The notes below the pieces were generated by a model. It saw only the letters and a list, made by a program, of their open reading frames with translations. It had not been told where the DNA came from and did not search any database. From an uncultured Bacteroidales bacterium (GTDB lineage Bacteria; Bacteroidota; Bacteroidia; Bacteroidales; Paludibacteraceae), in contig ONMV01000001.1 of the NCBI GenBank assembly GCA_900319005.1, positions 186,001 to 250,000 on the forward strand: a stretch of DNA of 64,000 nt, in the 5' to 3' direction. A program made the translations under genes and the position numbers. This document shows positions 7,647 to 14,760 of the stretch, piece by piece (position 1 is the first letter of the stretch; each line of letters opens with the position of its first letter).

Positions 7647-8315
7647 TCAGACGTGCTCTTGGGACGAGAAAATGAATGAGCGGGGAGGGTAGATAGCGAA
7701 ATCCGGGGAGGGACGATGGGTGAGGGCGTTGAGGAGGTATGTGTGGCGGGAATGGAGAGGACGCGGGTTAATGGGCACGAAGGAAATGTCCTCGGCAGAA
7801 GCGAGGGATTGTTGGGTTGCAGCATTTTGGGCGGCAGATTTGAGGTCGCGGAAAATGGAGACGTAAACGTATTGGTAGAAACGGGCATAAGGCTTGAGAC
7901 CGGGTTCGGGTTTGGCACCACCTTTTACTACATGGAAATAATGATGGAAGAAACGGATTCTCCATTCAATGCCGTTAGCGGAGTAGTCGTGTTCGATGGC
8001 ATGAGCGAGCTTTTGTGCGGTTTTGATGAGTTCGCGGTTAGCTACGCAGGCGGCAGACCAGGTCTTGGGGAAATGGTATGTATAGAGTTGGTGAAGACCG
8101 CCGAAACGCGGTACACGGCGGATGATGATGTGCTTGCGGTATTTTTTGCCTTTCTTGTGGGAATTCATGATGCCGCAGTAGTAATCGATGCCGTCAATGG
8201 GGCGTAAATAGCGCACACCACGTGCATGAACAGGAGAAACCGCGGGAGAAGGAACCGCCTTGAAAATAGTGCGTGTTAAAAGCGAAAATATGGTTGTTTT
8301 TAAATGGCGTGACAT
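7647..8315 (-). CDS. uncharacterised protein
   Basis: A 222-residue soluble, basic protein I cannot assign. It starts MSRHLKTTIFSLLTRTIF. Its centre has a distinctive aromatic/basic stretch (GIEWRIRFFHHYFHVVKGG, then ARFYQYVYVSIFRDLK) of the kind seen in conserved Bacteroidales proteins of unknown role; the C-terminus is Pro/His-rich. There are no membrane helices and no catalytic motif I recognise. The ATG at 8315 is preferred over an upstream TTG (8360). A promoter at 8474-8505 drives it, and it converges on rpsA. An HUH-type (REP) transposase was considered, but no HxH motif was seen. Confidence 0.6.
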   Translation of the reverse strand: MSRHLKTTIFSLLTRTIFKAVPSPAVSPVHARGVRYLRPIDGIDYYCGIMNSHKKGKKYRKHIIIRRVPRFGGLHQLYTYHFPKTWSAACVANRELIKTAQKLAHAIEHDYSANGIEWRIRFFHHYFHVVKGGAKPEPGLKPYARFYQYVYVSIFRDLKSAAQNAATQQSLASAEDISFVPINPRPLHSRHTYLLNALTHRPSPDFAIYPPRSFIFSSQEHV

Positions 8316-8473
8316 AGGTTGTAATTGGTTGTGAATGAGGTTGTTATGTTTTTGTTGCAAATAGTATTGTCTAGGATGCCTCCTTTCCGGTATCGATCCG
8401 CTCCGTACTTAGGTGCGGTTTGAGGGTTGGAGTGTTAGAGGTTGGAGGTTAGGGGTTATTTTGAAATCGTGTG

Positions 8474-8505
8474 CAAAGGTATAAAGAATTTTTGATATAT
8501 GCAAA
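8474..8505 (-). promoter_or_regulatory. promoter for 7647-8315
   Basis: On the minus strand TTTGC (8501-8505) and TACCTTTG (8474-8481) are 19 bp apart; the spacer starts ATATATCAAAAA. Confidence 0.75.
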
Positions 8506-8552
8506 TTTTAGGGAGCGGAAAAAGGTGTTTTTTTAATTTTTTTCTCTTTTTA

Positions 8553-8584
8553 TTTGCATATATCAAAATTTATTACTAATTTTG
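8553..8584 (+). promoter_or_regulatory. promoter of the exported-protein series
   Basis: TTTGC (8553-8557), 19 bp, TAATTTTG (8577-8584). It lies back to back with the minus-strand promoter and has nearly the same spacer start, ATATATCAAAAT. The leader to the first ATG (8932) is about 340 bases. Confidence 0.75.
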
Positions 8585-8710
8585 CAGCCGAATTTACGCC
8601 GAAGCCGTTTTATGCGGCGGAAGGTGGTGGGTTCTTTACATATTGATGGCGTTTATTGACGCTTTGTATTTGACGTGCGAAAAGCTTCGAACACTTTTTT
8701 TGTCACTAAT

Positions 8711-8833
8711 TTCAGTCAAAATCAAAGTAAGCAGTAGATGCCTACGGGTATGACATTTGTACTCGCTCAGTCATTTCGTTGACTGGCGTGTTGTCATATC
8801 GGCGTAGGTTTCATTGTTGTTTGTTTGACTGAA
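8711..8833 (+). ncRNA. nested stem-loop element in leader
   Basis: An outer 10-bp pairing TTCAGTCAAA (8711-8720) with TTTGACTGAA (8824-8833) encloses a hairpin: CCTACG (8741-8746) with CGTAGG (8803-8808), TATGACA (8749-8755) with TGTCATA (8792-8798), CGC with GCG, and CAGTCA (8768-8773) with TGACTG (8780-8785), loop TTTCGT. All levels nest. It may be a cis-regulatory RNA; a small MITE-like element with 10-bp terminal inverted repeats is the alternative. Confidence 0.5.
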
Positions 8834-8852
8834 TGGGTAAGTTCGAAGGCCC

Positions 8853-8893
8853 TCGCGCGTAGATAAGCAATAGCGAAGTCTGCGCTTTTTTGA
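8853..8893 (+). terminator. possible attenuator hairpin before 8932
   Basis: GCGC-GT-AGA pairs with TCTGCGC just before TTTTTT, about 40 bp upstream of the first gene and after the nested stem-loop. The pairing has a two-base bulge, so this is tentative. Confidence 0.4.
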
Positions 8894-8931
8894 TATGTAT
8901 TAATATAATTAGAATAATAGGAATAGGAGTA

Positions 8932-9351
8932 ATGAAAAGAATTTTAATTATTGCATTGTTTGTAGTATGCGGAATGGCAATAATGAAAGCCTCTGCCCAA
9001 GAGATTGCTCCGTGCTCAGAGACTGTATCAAGCACGGAGTTGCGCGAAAATGGCATTGGTAAAGGAGAGTCCGCTTTTGAAGCACTGACAGCGGCGATGA
9101 ACAATGCGATGAAGAAGATAAAAGCTAATATAACAAAACTGTTTCCAGACAAGAAATTAGAATATTCCGTATTATCAAAGTCCACACCTGATGGAGAGGA
9201 AATTGAGTTAGAGACAACGCTCGGTCAACCAAATGTATGCCAACAAGAAATAGAGTGCTCTGATGATGGTTCGAATTGTTCAGCTTCGATAACTTTAAGT
9301 TTTGATATCTCCAATTGGCTTGAAGAAACAAAATCTGAGAAAGAAGAATAA
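8932..9351 (+). CDS. small exported protein, LPP20-like
   Basis: A 139-residue secreted protein. Its signal peptide (residues 1-23) ends KASAQ. The mature part, GIGKGESAFEALTAAMNNAMKK, resembles the helix-rich start of LPP20-type lipoproteins, where an N-terminal helix precedes a small alpha/beta fold; it then ends in a Glu/Lys-rich tail. It has five cysteines (residues 14, 30, 91, 96 and 101), four of them in the mature part. An upstream ATG (8890) would add a non-signal extension; the ATG at 8932 follows AGGAGT, one of few Shine-Dalgarno-like sites here. It is the first gene of a long plus-strand series of exported proteins. No function is known. Confidence 0.7.
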   Translation: MKRILIIALFVVCGMAIMKASAQEIAPCSETVSSTELRENGIGKGESAFEALTAAMNNAMKKIKANITKLFPDKKLEYSVLSKSTPDGEEIELETTLGQPNVCQQEIECSDDGSNCSASITLSFDISNWLEETKSEKEE

Positions 9352-9358
9352 ATTTATA

Positions 9359-9961
9359 ATGAAACATATAAATTATATATTAGTTTTTGTACTGTTTCTT
9401 ACTTCTTGTGCAAGCCGTAAGAACTTGTCAAGAGACATCGTATATGATGAAAATGCGGAGAAGTATCAGCAAGCCTTGCAAAGAAGTAAAGATGCCTTCT
9501 TTGCATCTGATTCTGCTGATATTATCTATAATAATCTCGGTTGGGCAGAGCGCTTGCTGAATGAAACGAAAATATCTGGTTCAAATATGCCATCGGTGTT
9601 CAAAAGCATAGACAACGATCGTTTTACAATTGAATTACCATGTTGGGAATTTGACACAGATGAATTTTTGGCGGCGAGTGTAGTAGTGGAGCATAAACAA
9701 TTGGGAAGCGCACTTGTGGAAGCTAAAATGCAAGGAGTTGACGCTATATATAGTTGCTCTAATCAGCGTATTGTTGCTCATAGTAATGAAAAAGATGACT
9801 ATGTTGTAGATACGATCGAATATACAGAACAATATGCCGACTATATGCGTAAAGCGCAATTTGCTTGTCTATGCATTATGAAAGAAAAGAAAAAATATAT
9901 AGTCAATGCAACTATTAGAATACCAAAATCAATGGAGAATGCCGAAAAGCCGGCAAAATAG
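9359..9961 (+). CDS. lipoprotein, LPP20-like
   Basis: A 200-residue lipoprotein with lipobox LTSC (about residues 14-17) starting CASRKNLSRD. The middle part (NNLGWAERLLNETKISGSNMP, then residues after FAACLC-like helices) and a C-terminal beta segment YIVNATIRIPKSM follow the domain order of LPP20-like outer-membrane lipoproteins, though similarity is weak. It starts 7 bp after the previous stop and is probably cotranscribed. The role is unknown; its neighbours at 10026 and 10719 are of the same general type. Confidence 0.65.
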   Translation: MKHINYILVFVLFLTSCASRKNLSRDIVYDENAEKYQQALQRSKDAFFASDSADIIYNNLGWAERLLNETKISGSNMPSVFKSIDNDRFTIELPCWEFDTDEFLAASVVVEHKQLGSALVEAKMQGVDAIYSCSNQRIVAHSNEKDDYVVDTIEYTEQYADYMRKAQFACLCIMKEKKKYIVNATIRIPKSMENAEKPAK

Positions 9962-9992
9962 AAGTAAGCAAAAAATACGTATTTCAAACTGA

Positions 9993-10015
9993 TGCCTGAT
10001 GGGATATAACTGGCA
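9993..10015 (+). promoter_or_regulatory. repeated leader hairpin, copy 1
   Basis: TGCC (9993-9996) and GGCA (10012-10015) flank GATGGGATATAAC with a T-T mismatch, 10 bases before the ATG of the 10026 gene. The same element precedes the 10719 gene (10688-10709). The loop itself contains an ATG. Confidence 0.5.
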
Positions 10016-10025
10016 ATATATGATT

Positions 10026-10496
10026 ATGAAACACAATAGTTTTGTTTTTCTTATCTTTTGTTTGTTATGCATTTTGACATTTCAAGAAAGTTGCAACATG
10101 CCTAAAAGAATTGCAAATGAGCAAAAACCTCCAGTGAGTGTTAATGACAATTTAGAATGTGATATATTGAGAGACGATTCTATTGTCGTTTTTGCTGAGG
10201 GCCATAGTTACAAAACAGGTTATGAAGCATATAAAAAGGCCTTGCAATATGCCAAAATCAAAATTTTACATCACTTGGATATAAAAGGTAATATAGTTTT
10301 ACCGCCATTAAATGTCGTAAAATCAGAAACCTTAGAAGAAGTTGAAACAGGAAAAATAATATCTCAATTAATAGTGTCGGTCAACCGGAATGAAATATTA
10401 GAGCTAAATAAGAATAACGATTCCATAAAATGTATGGATCCCATCATTATTAAGGATAGTACCGTCATTATGATGTATGAATCCCATCATTATTAA
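10026..10496 (+). CDS. exported protein, C-terminus altered by duplication
   Basis: A 156-residue exported protein with a hydrophobic signal (residues 5-20) and a possible lipobox ending in Cys about residue 23 (FQESC). The mature part EGHSYKTGYEAYKKALQYAKIKI resembles the helical start of the LPP20-like neighbours. An imperfect 43-bp tandem duplication (10431-10514) shifts the frame and ends the protein at 10496. Skipping one copy would extend it with YELHSICTPLGIDTIIYIN and stop at TAG 10615-10617, probably the ancestral end. ATGs at 9999 and 10020 are in frame, but 10026 best fits the signal peptide. Confidence 0.6.
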   Translation: MKHNSFVFLIFCLLCILTFQESCNMPKRIANEQKPPVSVNDNLECDILRDDSIVVFAEGHSYKTGYEAYKKALQYAKIKILHHLDIKGNIVLPPLNVVKSETLEEVETGKIISQLIVSVNRNEILELNKNNDSIKCMDPIIIKDSTVIMMYESHHY

Positions 10497-10514
10497 GGAT
10501 AGTACAGTCATTAT
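10431..10514 (+). repeat. imperfect 43-bp tandem duplication
   Basis: Copies at 10431-10471 and 10474-10514 differ at two positions (G/A and C/A) and repeat with a 43-bp period. Because the copies have diverged, this one is unlikely to be an assembly artefact. Confidence 0.85.
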
Positions 10515-10687
10515 TATTATGTATGAGCTTCATTCCATATGTACTCCTTTAGGAATAGACACTATTATATATATAAATAAAAATGGCGGGAATACCAAAA
10601 GCATAAATCACATATAGATTCAATCTAAACGGAAGCAACCGAAACGCCGTTAGAATAGGTAGTAGGGAAATTAATTCAAAACCGATG

Positions 10688-10709
10688 TGCCGATGGGATA
10701 TAACCGGCA
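10688..10709 (+). promoter_or_regulatory. repeated leader hairpin, copy 2
   Basis: TGCCG (10688-10692) pairs with CGGCA (10705-10709) around ATGGGATATAAC, nine bases before the ATG at 10719. The loop ATG opens a nine-codon frame (MGYNRQNLL) whose TGA overlaps the gene's ATG, so translational coupling is possible. Confidence 0.5.
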
Positions 10710-10718
10710 AAATTTATT

Positions 10719-11411
10719 ATGAAAAAAATGACATTTTTTCCGGTAGTGCTCATGGTAGCAACTGCACTTACCGCATGCGGTGCAAAGAAACAAGTGGCAC
10801 AAAACGGTTACTATCAACAGCAGCAACAACAATCTTATCAGCAACCACAACAACCAACAAATCAGCCACAGCAGCAACCGGCAGAGGTGCGTCCAACTCG
10901 TACGAAACGCGAAATAGAGCCATGTGTTGCTAAGGCTTTAGAACCTGCTGAGAATTTGAGAATGTATGCAACTGCTGTATCCTATGTAGAGCAGCAATCT
11001 ATATCTCAAGCGCTGCAAACTGCCAGAGAGGAATTAGCCGCGACCATTAGAGCGTCGGTTGAGGGTACTCTAAAGAATTGGGCAGAATCTGCAAATATAG
11101 ATCAAAGAGTGACCACTCAAATGTTAAATAACAGAAATTGGACTCAATATATAGCTGAGGAGGTATATCGCTCTAAAACCCTTGAAACTACCATGTATGA
11201 TTTGTCAGACGGGACGGTGCAGGTATATGTATGTATTGAGATGGGCACGAAACAAGATGCCCTCGTTAAAAACATATATAAGAAATTGGAGCCAGAAGTA
11301 AGTGATGATGAAATATTAAAAATGAAATTTAATCAGAAACAATTTGAGGAAGATACTAAAGCGGGTTTAGAAGAATACAAAGCTAGACGTCGTCAAGCAG
11401 AGGGATTATGA
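10719..11411 (+). CDS. LPP20-family-like lipoprotein with Gln-rich linker
   Basis: A 230-residue lipoprotein: lipobox LTAC (residues 17-20), then a low-complexity Gln/Pro linker (about 32-58; CAG/CAA repeats), then a conserved domain (about 70-200) whose elements AVSYVEQQSISQALQTAREE, helical NIDQRVTTQ and VYVCIEMGTKQDALVKNI follow the LPP20 fold found in many outer-membrane lipoproteins. The C-terminal tail is charged. It overlaps the next gene by 4 bp (ATGA), a sign of translational coupling. The family has no agreed biochemical function. Confidence 0.75.
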   Translation: MKKMTFFPVVLMVATALTACGAKKQVAQNGYYQQQQQQSYQQPQQPTNQPQQQPAEVRPTRTKREIEPCVAKALEPAENLRMYATAVSYVEQQSISQALQTAREELAATIRASVEGTLKNWAESANIDQRVTTQMLNNRNWTQYIAEEVYRSKTLETTMYDLSDGTVQVYVCIEMGTKQDALVKNIYKKLEPEVSDDEILKMKFNQKQFEEDTKAGLEEYKARRRQAEGL

Positions 11412-12292
11412 TATTGCTAAAAAAACAAAATATTGTCGCGCTACTACTGTGCTGCTTTTGCGGCACAGTAGTAGCGGGGCAAACTCAATCAGATAAAATT
11501 AGGCCGACGTGGGTAGATGGCTTTTTGCCTATCCCGACGAATGACACATACATATTTGAGCGCAAAACGGCACAAGGTGGCACCTTGGACGAAGCACGTA
11601 GCAATTGTTATCAACAAATAGTGGATAATTCCACTAATATGGCGGGAGCAGTAGTCTATGCGGATTATGTGTCTAACAAAAATGCACATCAGCATTATAG
11701 TAATGGGCGTTTACAAGAGGAAATAGATTATATTTATCAATCTAATTCATATTCGAAAGGAGACAAACATAAACTATATGCAATTTGCGTAGATGAATAT
11801 TGGGAGTATAAACATGGGATGTATTATGTTACTCGTCTTTATGCTAAATCGGAACTACACGGAAAGCCTATTTTTGATGAAGTGGAATATAATAATAAAT
11901 ATGGCGTAGAAGGTCTCGTTCGTTCGCTTGTTCCTGGTTGGGGACAGATCTATAAAGGTAGTAAAATAAAAGGTGGTTTGATTATCGCAGGCGAGGCATT
12001 GGGCATTGGTGGCATAGTGCTAAGTTACAGCATGAAGGCATCTTATGAGAAACTGATGAAAGAAGACCCAAAACACATGAAGGACTATAGTCGGAGTGCT
12101 GACATGTGGCAAAATATTGGTTATGGCGCAATTGCCTTTACTGCAGCCGTTTATATTTATAATCTTATAGATGCGGCAGTGGCTCCTGGTGCTCGCCGTG
12201 TAATAGTTTTACCCAGACAAAATGCGTTAACGATTGCCCCAGCATTTACTACTGAGGGAAGTGTAGGATTGGCAATGAAATATAATTTCTAA
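11408..12292 (+). CDS. exported DUF5683-like membrane protein
   Basis: A 294-residue protein with a signal peptide ending VVAGQ (about residue 25), an N-terminal domain with LPP20-like repeats (DEARSNCYQQIVDNSTNMAG), and a C-terminal half starting SLVPGWGQIYKGSKIKGG followed by two hydrophobic helices. That PGWGQ-Y-G-KGG motif marks DUF5683-type proteins in Bacteroidota. It is coupled to the preceding LPP20-like lipoprotein by ATGA and followed after 4 bp by the 12297 gene. Probably an envelope protein working with the lipoproteins around it; mechanism unknown. Confidence 0.75.
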   Translation: MILLKKQNIVALLLCCFCGTVVAGQTQSDKIRPTWVDGFLPIPTNDTYIFERKTAQGGTLDEARSNCYQQIVDNSTNMAGAVVYADYVSNKNAHQHYSNGRLQEEIDYIYQSNSYSKGDKHKLYAICVDEYWEYKHGMYYVTRLYAKSELHGKPIFDEVEYNNKYGVEGLVRSLVPGWGQIYKGSKIKGGLIIAGEALGIGGIVLSYSMKASYEKLMKEDPKHMKDYSRSADMWQNIGYGAIAFTAAVYIYNLIDAAVAPGARRVIVLPRQNALTIAPAFTTEGSVGLAMKYNF

Positions 12293-12296
12293 AATT

Positions 12297-12629
12297 ATGA
12301 AAAAGTTGTTATTATTTGTCACATTGTTTTTTTCTCTGCTATTATGTAGTTGTGCCAAGCCTATTTCTGATATGACAGTAACTATTTATGGCACAGTGCA
12401 AGACAAGGATACACAGGAGCCTATTAGAGGCGTCTTGGTAACATTAAGCCCTGGCAGTACACCAAGTGTTAGCACAGGTACAGACGGTAAATTTGAGTTT
12501 GTAGACTTGAATCCTCAAACTTATCACATACAAGCTCAAAAAGAGGGTTATCGTACAGATTATCGTAATGTTAACCCCACTCCTGGAGAAACCGTTCAGG
12601 TAAACTTTCTTTTAGAAAAGACTAATTAA
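12297..12629 (+). CDS. carboxypeptidase-regulatory-like lipoprotein
   Basis: A 110-residue lipoprotein: lipobox LCSC (about 16-19), then one carboxypeptidase-regulatory-like beta-sandwich (about 29-108) with the pattern YGTVQDKDTQEPIRGVLVTL ... STGTDGKFEFVDLNPQTYHI ... VQVNFLLEK. Such domains bind or scaffold in surface proteins and are common at the N-terminus of TonB-dependent receptors. Here the domain stands alone. It begins a run of six lipoproteins of increasing size. Confidence 0.8.
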   Translation: MKKLLLFVTLFFSLLLCSCAKPISDMTVTIYGTVQDKDTQEPIRGVLVTLSPGSTPSVSTGTDGKFEFVDLNPQTYHIQAQKEGYRTDYRNVNPTPGETVQVNFLLEKTN

Positions 12630-12647
12630 ATATAAAAGGTGTTAATT

Positions 12648-12995
12648 ATGAAAAATATTTATCATATAATTCTAATGTTATTTGCTCTTTTTTGTATGGG
12701 TTGTGAAAAGGGAGCAGAACCATCTGGCAAACCAAGTGAAGTGTCTATCATCTATGGTTATGCTATTAATAAAACAACAAATGCCCCGATTCAAGGAGCG
12801 TTAATTACACTTATGCCCAATGCTGAGAACAGATATACAGGATCAGATGGAACATATCAGTTCAACAACCTTCCAATAAATAATAGATATACTTTAACGG
12901 CAGATGCAGATGGCTTCGGTCCGGGAAGAAAAGACGTGCTATTAAAAGATAATAATCCTCTTGAGGTTACATTTGTATTGGAGCCTAAGGAGTAA
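12648..12995 (+). CDS. carboxypeptidase-regulatory-like lipoprotein
   Basis: A 115-residue paralogue of the previous gene: lipobox CMGC (about 16-19), then one beta-sandwich domain (YGYAINKTTNAPIQGALITL ... GSDGTYQFNNLP ... EVTFVLEPKE). The start at 12648 is chosen over 12639 because the signal peptide then begins MKN. Spacing to its neighbours is short, which suggests one transcript. Confidence 0.78.
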   Translation: MKNIYHIILMLFALFCMGCEKGAEPSGKPSEVSIIYGYAINKTTNAPIQGALITLMPNAENRYTGSDGTYQFNNLPINNRYTLTADADGFGPGRKDVLLKDNNPLEVTFVLEPKE

Positions 12996-13003
12996 GTCAA
13001 TGT

Positions 13004-13567
13004 ATGAGAAAAGGTCAGAAAATATTACTCATTTTGCTTGGTTTATTACTGCTAAATAGTTGTAACTTGTTTACGAAACCGGGTACAATTGTTTATGATG
13101 CACAGACAAATATTACAATTGACTTAACATCAGTAATAATCATTCCTGATTCTACAAGCGGACTTGTACAAGACAATATAAATAACCCGCAAGTCATTTT
13201 CTGGGGTACCTTATTAAACTTGTCCGATAGTCTTCCTGTATCTAACGCAAAAATTCGAATCGTAGGAACTGACTCTCCCGGACAAACCGTTTATACTCAA
13301 CCAAATGGGAGTTGGGAAGCCATACTTCCAATTGTTCCTAGTTGGAATGATGAAAACATAACAGTATTTGTAATTGAAGTACAACACAATAATGCAAAAG
13401 TCGCTCCCCTTGCTTCGTTTTGTAAAAACGATCAATTAGTTTATGACCTTCTGAATGTTTCGAATCCGTATGAATATGTAGTTGCAGGAGCATATAGATA
13501 CAATATAGCTTGGGATAATTTATATAGACGAATAGAGTTCCCTTTATATGTACAACTGCAACAATAA
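13004..13567 (+). CDS. surface lipoprotein, paralogue of 13580
   Basis: A 187-residue lipoprotein with lipobox LNSC (about 17-20). The domain VIFWGTLLNLSDSLPVSNAK ... GTDSPGQTVYTQPNGSWEAILPIVP is a carboxypeptidase-regulatory-like beta-sandwich with a longer C-terminal extension (NPYEYVVAGAYRYNIAWD). The next gene has the same architecture (GTDTPG ... ITLPIVP ... NPQEYKVA), so the two come from a tandem duplication. Function unknown. Confidence 0.75.
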   Translation: MRKGQKILLILLGLLLLNSCNLFTKPGTIVYDAQTNITIDLTSVIIIPDSTSGLVQDNINNPQVIFWGTLLNLSDSLPVSNAKIRIVGTDSPGQTVYTQPNGSWEAILPIVPSWNDENITVFVIEVQHNNAKVAPLASFCKNDQLVYDLLNVSNPYEYVVAGAYRYNIAWDNLYRRIEFPLYVQLQQ

Positions 13568-13579
13568 ACAAATCGTTCT

Positions 13580-14104
13580 ATGAAAAAAACATTATTTTTA
13601 ATAACATGTTTAGCACTCATGTCTGCTTGTGAATCATATTTACAAGTAAGGGCAAGCGCAGAAGCTACAGGGGATGCTAAGATTGAAGTAGATAATATTA
13701 CAGAATCTGTCGTTTCTGGCACGAATGTTGTTTTTTATGGGAACGTGTATTCGATTAAAGATGCTAAAACTACTTATTCCATACCAGGGGCACATATCCG
13801 AGTAGTAGGGACAGATACCCCGGGTGGATATGTCTTTACGGATGAGAGTGGTAATTTTGAAATCACACTACCGATTGTTCCCCAAGAGAACGGAGATGTG
13901 TTATCTTTTGTGGTTGAAGTGCAAAAAGAGGGAGCTATCACATCTCCTATTTCTAAGTATTGCAGCGATCCCTTCGCATGGCAACTGCTGGGAATCTCCA
14001 ATCCTCAAGAATATAAGGTCGCAAGCGCAATATTCAGTAACTTTGGATGGGATGTTGTAGGTAAGAAAATAAAATGTACATTTCCAATTTCAATGGAAGA
14101 ATGA
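13580..14104 (+). CDS. surface lipoprotein, paralogue of 13004
   Basis: A 174-residue lipoprotein with lipobox MSAC (about 14-17), then the same beta-sandwich plus extension as the 13004 gene. Its stop overlaps the next start by 4 bp (ATGA at 14101-14104). The tandem paralogues have diverged strongly at the DNA level, so the duplication is old. Confidence 0.75.
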   Translation: MKKTLFLITCLALMSACESYLQVRASAEATGDAKIEVDNITESVVSGTNVVFYGNVYSIKDAKTTYSIPGAHIRVVGTDTPGGYVFTDESGNFEITLPIVPQENGDVLSFVVEVQKEGAITSPISKYCSDPFAWQLLGISNPQEYKVASAIFSNFGWDVVGKKIKCTFPISMEE

Positions 14105-14736
14105 AAAAATATGATTTTATAATATCCATTTTATCATTGCTAGTTTGTCTCACAGCATGTGAACAAGCCACAAAAACTCCTAATGATGTCTTTATTTATG
14201 GGATAGTTCAAGACAAATTATCAGGAGAATGGCTTGACAATGTAGAAATCCATAGCGATTCAATGTATATTGGGAATGTAGTGACTGGCTTTGATGGCTA
14301 TTTTGCGCTTACGATTCCAAATACTAAGAAAATGATAAACCTAAAAGCAAGCAAGCATAATTATGAAACGGAAACGCAGTTAATAAATGTTTACGAATTG
14401 AGCAAGAATCCGAATAAGTCTATAGATTTTCAATTACTCCGATCGTCTATTATTTATACGGGAGTCGTTGTGGATGCGATTTCGAGAGAACCTATAGCAA
14501 ACGCAAAAGTTCATGCAAAAATACAGAATGGGGCATATATTGGAGCTGTTGGGACTGTATTCACGAACCAGAATGGATTATATACACTTGAGTTATCTAA
14601 ACCTGAATATGAATCTTGGAAATATTATATTACTGCAGACGCAAGTGGTTATAATGTGCAAACATATACATTGAGTCACACCAAAATAGATATTGGTAAA
14701 AACTTTGTACTGGATTTTCAATTACAAACGAAATAA
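14101..14736 (+). CDS. lipoprotein with two carboxypeptidase-regulatory-like domains
   Basis: A 211-residue lipoprotein: lipobox LTAC (about 16-19), then two similar beta-sandwich domains, the first with YGIVQDKLSGEWLDNVEIH (about 31-120) and the second with YTGVVVDAISREPIANAKVH (about 121-211). The start at 14101 is coupled to the preceding gene by ATGA. Likely a surface-exposed structural lipoprotein. Confidence 0.75.
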   Translation: MKKYDFIISILSLLVCLTACEQATKTPNDVFIYGIVQDKLSGEWLDNVEIHSDSMYIGNVVTGFDGYFALTIPNTKKMINLKASKHNYETETQLINVYELSKNPNKSIDFQLLRSSIIYTGVVVDAISREPIANAKVHAKIQNGAYIGAVGTVFTNQNGLYTLELSKPEYESWKYYITADASGYNVQTYTLSHTKIDIGKNFVLDFQLQTK

Positions 14737-14760
14737 TCAGATTTAAAATCTTCATATTGA

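Larger units (their letters stand above)
8361..8931. other. divergent regulatory region, 571 bp without a gene
   Basis: Contains the minus-strand promoter for 7647-8315 (8474-8505), the plus-strand promoter at 8553-8584, and a long plus-strand leader with a nested stem-loop (8711-8833) and a terminator-like hairpin (8853-8893). 8380-8460 on the minus-strand side shows nothing beyond short GGTTGGAGG-like repeats. No coding frame with support was seen. Confidence 0.6.

Noticed and set aside
7647-8315. HUH/REP-associated transposase
   Set aside because: Considered because of the many palindromes, but no HxH and Tyr arrangement is present.
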